Source: Oscillospiraceae bacterium (GTDB lineage: Bacteria > Bacillota > Clostridia > Oscillospirales > Oscillospiraceae). Taken from it: 64,000 bases of DNA. Below, one piece after another: positions 60,293 through 64,000 of this stretch. The notes below the pieces were generated by a model. The model did not search any database, was not told the origin of the DNA, and worked only from the letters and a program-made list of their open reading frames with translations. The stretch covers positions 186,001-250,000 of the forward strand of contig JAFRMX010000023.1 of the NCBI GenBank assembly GCA_017430455.1, in the 5' to 3' direction. How positions within the stretch are numbered: position 1 is the stretch's first letter; every line of letters begins with the position of its first letter. The position numbers and the translations under genes were made by a program.

Positions 60293-61480
60293 TTACTTCT
60301 TAAGGTAGTCCTTCATGACGCCGCCCAGGATGCTGATGCCTTCTTCTATCTTCTCGTCCTTCATGCATGAGTAATTGAGTCTCATGCAGTTTTTCTTTTC
60401 ACCGTACGGGAAGAATCCGATGCCCGGAACATAGGCGACATTCTTCTCGAGGCATTTGGGAGCCATCTCCGCGGTATCGATATAATCGGGCAGCTCTACC
60501 CATGTAAACAGGCCGCCGTCAGGATCCGTGAATACGGCTTCCTCGGGGAAGTACTTGCTCATGCATTCGACCATGAATTTGCAGCGGTGCCCGTATACCT
60601 CACGGATACGGTCCACATGAGCGTCAAGATCGAACATGTCGATGAATTTTGAAACTTCCATGGCGCTGATGGTGGACGGCTGCAGAGATGCCGCCTGAGC
60701 CATGAAGTTGTATTTTGCGAGTATCTCATCGCTCGCGCAGACCCAGCCGAGACGATAGCCCGGAGCAAGGATCTTGGAGAATGTTCCGAGATAGACCACA
60801 AGGCCTTTTGTATCCATGGATTTGAGAGCGGGGAGATATTCTCCCTTGTAGCGGAGCTCGCCGTAGGGGTTATCCTCTATGACGGGGACCTCATACTTGT
60901 TGACGAGTTCCATGAAAGCCTTGCGGCGCTCAAGCGGCCATGTACGGCCCGAAGGATTCTGGAAATCGGGAATAACATAGATCATCCTGACTCTGTCGTT
61001 TGTGGCAAGGACTTTCTCGAGCTCGGACATTATCATTCCGTCCTTATCCGTCGGAATGGAAACGAACTTCGGCTCACTCGCCTTGAAAGCATTGATCGCG
61101 CCGAGATACGACGGGCTCTCAATGATAACCACATCATCCGGGTTCAGGAAAACTCTTCCGGAAAAATCAAGGCCCTGCTGGCTTCCCGAAGTAATGAGAA
61201 TATGGTCAGCGTCTGTCTTTATATTATTCTTGGCCAGCATTCTTTCGGCTATCTGGACTCTGAGCGGTTCATATCCCGGAGTCTCTCCGTACTGGAGCGC
61301 TTTCGTGCCGTTTTCCTTCAGAACGGCAACTGCAGCCTGTGTTATTTCCTCAACGGGGAACAGTTCCGGAGCGGGCAGTCCGCCTGCAAATGAGATCATT
61401 CCCGGCATGGTCGCGACTTTCAGGATTTCACGGATCGCGCTGCCTTTGAGGTTATCCATTCTTGATGCGAATTTGATCAT
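60293..61480 (-). CDS. PLP-dependent aminotransferase (2-aminoadipate/LysN-like class I)
   Basis: A 395-residue fold-type I aminotransferase: MISFAGGLPAPELFPV, ALQYGETPGYEPLRVQIAERM, ITSGSQQGLDFSGRVFLNP, IESPSYLGA, YVIPDFQNPSGRTW, EDNPYGELRY and the PLP lysine in YLGTFSKILAPGYRLGW. This is the stand-alone MocR-like aminotransferase group that acts on 2-aminoadipate, branched or aromatic amino acids; the substrate is not resolved. I start it at ATG 61480 with AAGGAG 8 bases upstream. Confidence 0.9.
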   Translation of the reverse strand: MIKFASRMDNLKGSAIREILKVATMPGMISFAGGLPAPELFPVEEITQAAVAVLKENGTKALQYGETPGYEPLRVQIAERMLAKNNIKTDADHILITSGSQQGLDFSGRVFLNPDDVVIIESPSYLGAINAFKASEPKFVSIPTDKDGMIMSELEKVLATNDRVRMIYVIPDFQNPSGRTWPLERRKAFMELVNKYEVPVIEDNPYGELRYKGEYLPALKSMDTKGLVVYLGTFSKILAPGYRLGWVCASDEILAKYNFMAQAASLQPSTISAMEVSKFIDMFDLDAHVDRIREVYGHRCKFMVECMSKYFPEEAVFTDPDGGLFTWVELPDYIDTAEMAPKCLEKNVAYVPGIGFFPYGEKKNCMRLNYSCMKDEKIEEGISILGGVMKDYLKK

Positions 61481-61539
61481 AAGACACACTCCTTTTATGT
61501 ATTTTCCGTTTTGCAGAACGACATTTCTGCTTTGCAACA

Positions 61540-61568
61540 ATTTTAGCATATCCGGAACTCTATTTCAA
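61540..61568 (-). promoter_or_regulatory. Sigma-A-type promoter of the aminotransferase gene
   Basis: On the minus strand TTGAAA (61568-61563) and TAAAAT (61545-61540) are 17 bases apart. The leader carries a small hairpin (GCAGAA at 61513-61518 with TTCTGC at 61525-61530). Confidence 0.65.
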
Positions 61569-61581
61569 TTGAAACAATAAA

Positions 61582-61606
61582 AAACGGAGGTCAATGACCT
61601 CCGTTT
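61582..61606 (-). terminator. Intrinsic terminator of metG
   Basis: AAACGGAGGTC (61582-61592) pairs with GACCTCCGTTT (61596-61606) around AAT. On the minus strand a T-run follows the stem. It ends the metG transcript just before the aminotransferase promoter. Confidence 0.85.
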
Positions 61607-61638
61607 AATCATTATATTACAGAGAAGATCCGGTAATC

Positions 61639-63585
61639 TCAGCAGAGCCTCATGCCCGCGGGAACAGTGTCATCGAGGATAAGAAGATGCAGCTGTTCTT
61701 TGCCGTCTTCCTCCTTTACCGCCGAGATGAGCATTCCGTTGGAATCATAGCCCATCATCTTGCGTGTGGGGAGATTCAGAATTGCGACGAGTGTCTTCCC
61801 GACAAGGGACTCGGGCTCATAGAATTTGTGTATTCCCGAGAGGATCTGCCTCGGTGTGCCCGATCCGTCATCCAGAGAGAATTTGAGGAGTTTCTCGGAT
61901 TTGGGAACTGCTTCGCAGGAGAGCACTTTTACTGTCCTCATATCGCACCTGGCGAATTCATCTATCGTCACATCAGGCAGCACAGGCTCGGAGGCAGGTA
62001 CGCTCTTTTTGTGCTGAAGCTTCTCAAGCTCGGCGATCTCCTTCTCGGTATCCAGCCTCGGGAAGAGGGTCTCACCTTTTCTGACACTGACATTCAAGGG
62101 CAATGCTCCGAATTTCCCGGCGCTCTCCCATGTGCGGCAGTCAGCATCCGCTCCAATCTGATCAAGAGCCTTGGCACAGCTGTCGGGAATCACAGGGGTC
62201 AGGAGTATAAGCGAAACTCTGATGGCCTCGAGGAGGTTATAAAGGACAGTTGCAAGTCTTGCCTTATTGCTCTCGTCTCTGGCCAGTATCCACGGAGTCG
62301 TCTCGTCAATGTATTTGTTGGCACGCTGCAGAAGCTTGAATACTTCATCGATCCCGAGGTGGATCTGGAAAGCATCCATCTGTTTTTCGTATCTGCCGCG
62401 GACCGAATTTATCATTTCAATAAGCTCGCTGTCCGCTTCGCTCTCCTCACGGTCCTCGGGAAGTGTGCCGCCAAAGTACTTCTCGGTCATGGCAGTCGTT
62501 CTGGATACCAGATTGCCGAGATTATTCGCGAGGTCTGTGTTTATGGTGTTTATCAGAAGCTCATTCGAGAAATTGCCGTCGGATCCGAACGGGAATGTAC
62601 GGAGCAGGAAGAACCTCAAAGCGTCAACTCCGAAGCGCTCTGCCAGTACATACGGGTCTACGACATTGCCCTTGGATTTGGACATCTTCCCGCCGTCGAT
62701 GACGAGCCAGCCGTGCCCGTATACCTTCTGAGGAACGGGAAGGCCGAGACTCATGAGCATCGCGGGCCAGATTATTGAGTGGAACCTGACTATCTCCTTG
62801 CCGACTATATGATGGGCAACAGGCCAGAAATTGTCGAAATCATCGTATTTATCGTTCAGGTAACCGAGCGCTGTAATATAGTTTGAAAGAGCATCAACCC
62901 ATACATATACTACATGGCCGGGATCGAAGTCCACAGGAATGCCCCAGGTAAAGCTCGTACGGCTCACGCAGAGATCCTCAAGACCGGGCTTGATGAAGTT
63001 GTTTATCATCTCATTAACACGGCTGGCCGGCTCGAGGAAGGTTCCTGTCTCAAGAAGCTCCTGTACGGGCTTGGCGTATTTGGAGAGTTTGAAGAAATAA
63101 GCCTCTTCCTCCGCGTCTTCGACAGGTCTGCCGCAGTCCGGGCACTTGCCGTCTATCAGCTGGGACTCGGTCCAGAAGCTCTCGCACGGAGTGCAATACT
63201 TGCCGACATATTTTCCTTTGTATATATCACCGTTGTCATACATCTTGCGGAAGATCCTCTGTATGGACTTCACGTGATAATCGTCGGTCGTGCGGATGAA
63301 TCTGTCGTTTGAAATATTCATCAGCTTCCAGAGGTCAAGGATCCCCCCCTGGCCCTCGACTATCCTGTCCACGAACTCCTTGGGTGTGACTCCGGCTTCC
63401 TGGGCTTTCTTCTCTATCTTCTGCCCGTGCTCATCGGTACCTGTCAGGAACATGACATCATATCCGCTGAGGCGTTTGTAGCGGGCAAGCGAGTCAGTAG
63501 CGACAGTGCAGTAGGTGTGTCCTATATGCAGCTTGTCCGAGGGATAGTAGATAGGTGTCGTAATGTAGAAGCTTCCTTTGCTCAT
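61639..63585 (-). CDS. metG: Methionyl-tRNA synthetase
   Basis: A 648-residue class I synthetase. HIGH motif at residues 20-23 (KLHIGHTY), followed by GTDEHGQKIEKKA. A knuckle with CTPC and CPDC holds zinc (about residues 125-150), and the KMSKS loop is GGKMSKSKGNVVDP. The helical anticodon domain follows. The last ~110 residues are a Trbp111-like tRNA-binding OB domain (DFARCDMRTVKVLSCEAVPKSEKLLKFSLDDG-type sequence). The start is ATG 63585 with AAGGAG about 10 bases upstream. Confidence 0.95.
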   Translation of the reverse strand: MSKGSFYITTPIYYPSDKLHIGHTYCTVATDSLARYKRLSGYDVMFLTGTDEHGQKIEKKAQEAGVTPKEFVDRIVEGQGGILDLWKLMNISNDRFIRTTDDYHVKSIQRIFRKMYDNGDIYKGKYVGKYCTPCESFWTESQLIDGKCPDCGRPVEDAEEEAYFFKLSKYAKPVQELLETGTFLEPASRVNEMINNFIKPGLEDLCVSRTSFTWGIPVDFDPGHVVYVWVDALSNYITALGYLNDKYDDFDNFWPVAHHIVGKEIVRFHSIIWPAMLMSLGLPVPQKVYGHGWLVIDGGKMSKSKGNVVDPYVLAERFGVDALRFFLLRTFPFGSDGNFSNELLINTINTDLANNLGNLVSRTTAMTEKYFGGTLPEDREESEADSELIEMINSVRGRYEKQMDAFQIHLGIDEVFKLLQRANKYIDETTPWILARDESNKARLATVLYNLLEAIRVSLILLTPVIPDSCAKALDQIGADADCRTWESAGKFGALPLNVSVRKGETLFPRLDTEKEIAELEKLQHKKSVPASEPVLPDVTIDEFARCDMRTVKVLSCEAVPKSEKLLKFSLDDGSGTPRQILSGIHKFYEPESLVGKTLVAILNLPTRKMMGYDSNGMLISAVKEEDGKEQLHLLILDDTVPAGMRLC

Positions 63586-63625
63586 TTTCTCTCTCCTTAT
63601 ATCTGTGTAACAAATTCTTTCCGGT

Positions 63626-64000
63626 TCAGTTGGCTCCGTGCGGGAAGTATGTGCTGTATGGAGCCCCGACATACGGGATCTCGCCTTCATGGCCGGGAAT
63701 GTCTATTGCATTCCCGTCTTTGTCATACCGGTACAGAACCGTATATCCGCGGTAGATCCTGTTTCCGTTTGCGTCTGTAAGCGGAGATCCGTCTTCAAGC
63801 TCCTTTACCATACCGCCTGAAGGCACGATATACGTTCCGTCGGTATCAGTGCCCCATATCTGGAACTTCAGCTCAGTCGTCTCATCGTCGGCTGAACAGA
63901 CTATCTTAACGGGGTATTCCCTTCCGTTTGTAAATCTGAAATCGGGGCTCGGCCAGGAGACGGTGGCGTCGATTCCCGGGTCAAGATAGAGCACCCTGAA
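63626..64000 (-). CDS. VanW-family protein, C-terminal part (5' end outside window)
   Basis: About 124 residues continue to the window edge. The visible end matches VanW-family proteins: LDPGIDATVSWPSPDFRFTNGREYPVKIVCSADD, then a strand-rich tail ending in a Gly/Pro/Tyr-rich stretch. VanW proteins are exported and linked to cell-wall metabolism or glycopeptide clusters, but the domain is widespread without them. It lies 40 bases upstream of metG and may share its transcript. Confidence 0.8.
   Translation of the reverse strand, partial: FRVLYLDPGIDATVSWPSPDFRFTNGREYPVKIVCSADDETTELKFQIWGTDTDGTYIVPSGGMVKELEDGSPLTDANGNRIYRGYTVLYRYDKDGNAIDIPGHEGEIPYVGAPYSTYFPHGAN

Noticed and set aside
1..64000. 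CRISPR arrays, insertion sequences, prophage, tRNA, rRNA, T-box or riboswitch elements
   Set aside because: I looked for repeats, transposase motifs, cloverleaf patterns and known riboswitch cores by eye and saw none. A covariance-model scan would be the decisive test.

Overview
The window looks like the chromosome of a spore-forming-lineage Firmicute, most likely an anaerobic Clostridia species. I cannot name the genus. The evidence is a BofA-family gene, an IspH-ribosomal protein S1 fusion, an NfnA/NfnB pair for ferredoxin/NADH/NADPH electron bifurcation, a PadR-DUF1700-DUF4097 cassette, and the classic Firmicute gene orders around nusB and nusA. Most genes lie on the minus strand in tightly packed runs with ATGA-type overlaps. 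No gene-free stretch exceeds 300 bases. By eye I found no rRNA, tRNA, CRISPR array, insertion sequence, prophage or riboswitch.

Layout. 0-2.8 kb: two ECF sigma factor loci, one cut by the window edge after a small lipoprotein and one with a coupled membrane anti-sigma-like partner. 2.9-9.4 kb: a threonine-aldolase-like enzyme, a transglutaminase-like lipoprotein and the type II topoisomerase pair parE-parC. 9.5-13.2 kb: bofA, then the rpe-recR-rnj-(ArsC-like) operon. 13.2-15.5 kb: xpaC-telA with a possible 33-residue ORF directly behind telA. 15.5-24.2 kb: a YbaK-type deacylase and tyrS, continuing a long minus-strand run asp23-nusB-xseA-xseB-ispA-tlyA-nadK-argR-recN. 24.3-33.4 kb: accessory genes: a DUF1015 protein, an alpha/beta hydrolase, the PadR cassette with a perfect operator-like palindrome, a GyrI-like protein, an unrecognised gene, an esterase, and a Zn/Cd efflux operon (SmtB/ArsR regulator, HMA protein, P1B ATPase). 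33.4-39.6 kb: murF, RpiR regulator, HI0933-like flavoprotein, cmk and ispH-S1. 39.7-43.2 kb: a DEDDh exonuclease, DegV, a degenerate macro-domain-like protein and a possible papain-fold protein. 43.2-50.8 kb: the translation operon rimP-nusA-ylxR-ylxQ-infB-rbfA-nrnA-truB-ribF, preceded by a leader hairpin that looks like an attenuator. 50.9-55.7 kb: a VanY-like carboxypeptidase, a macro domain-HTH fusion, a SLOG protein and nfnA-nfnB. 55.9-64 kb: murC diverging from cca, DUF2156 and GNAT proteins, an aminotransferase, metG and the end of a VanW-family gene.

Most of the window is housekeeping: DNA topology and repair, RNA decay, translation, isoprenoid and cell-wall precursor synthesis. I see no clear unknown multi-gene system. 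The points most worth a second look are local: the rimP-nusA leader hairpin, two proteins with serine where the family has its catalytic cysteine, the telA-linked micro-ORF, the overlapping murC/cca promoters, the palindromic PadR operator, and the two macro-domain-type proteins.
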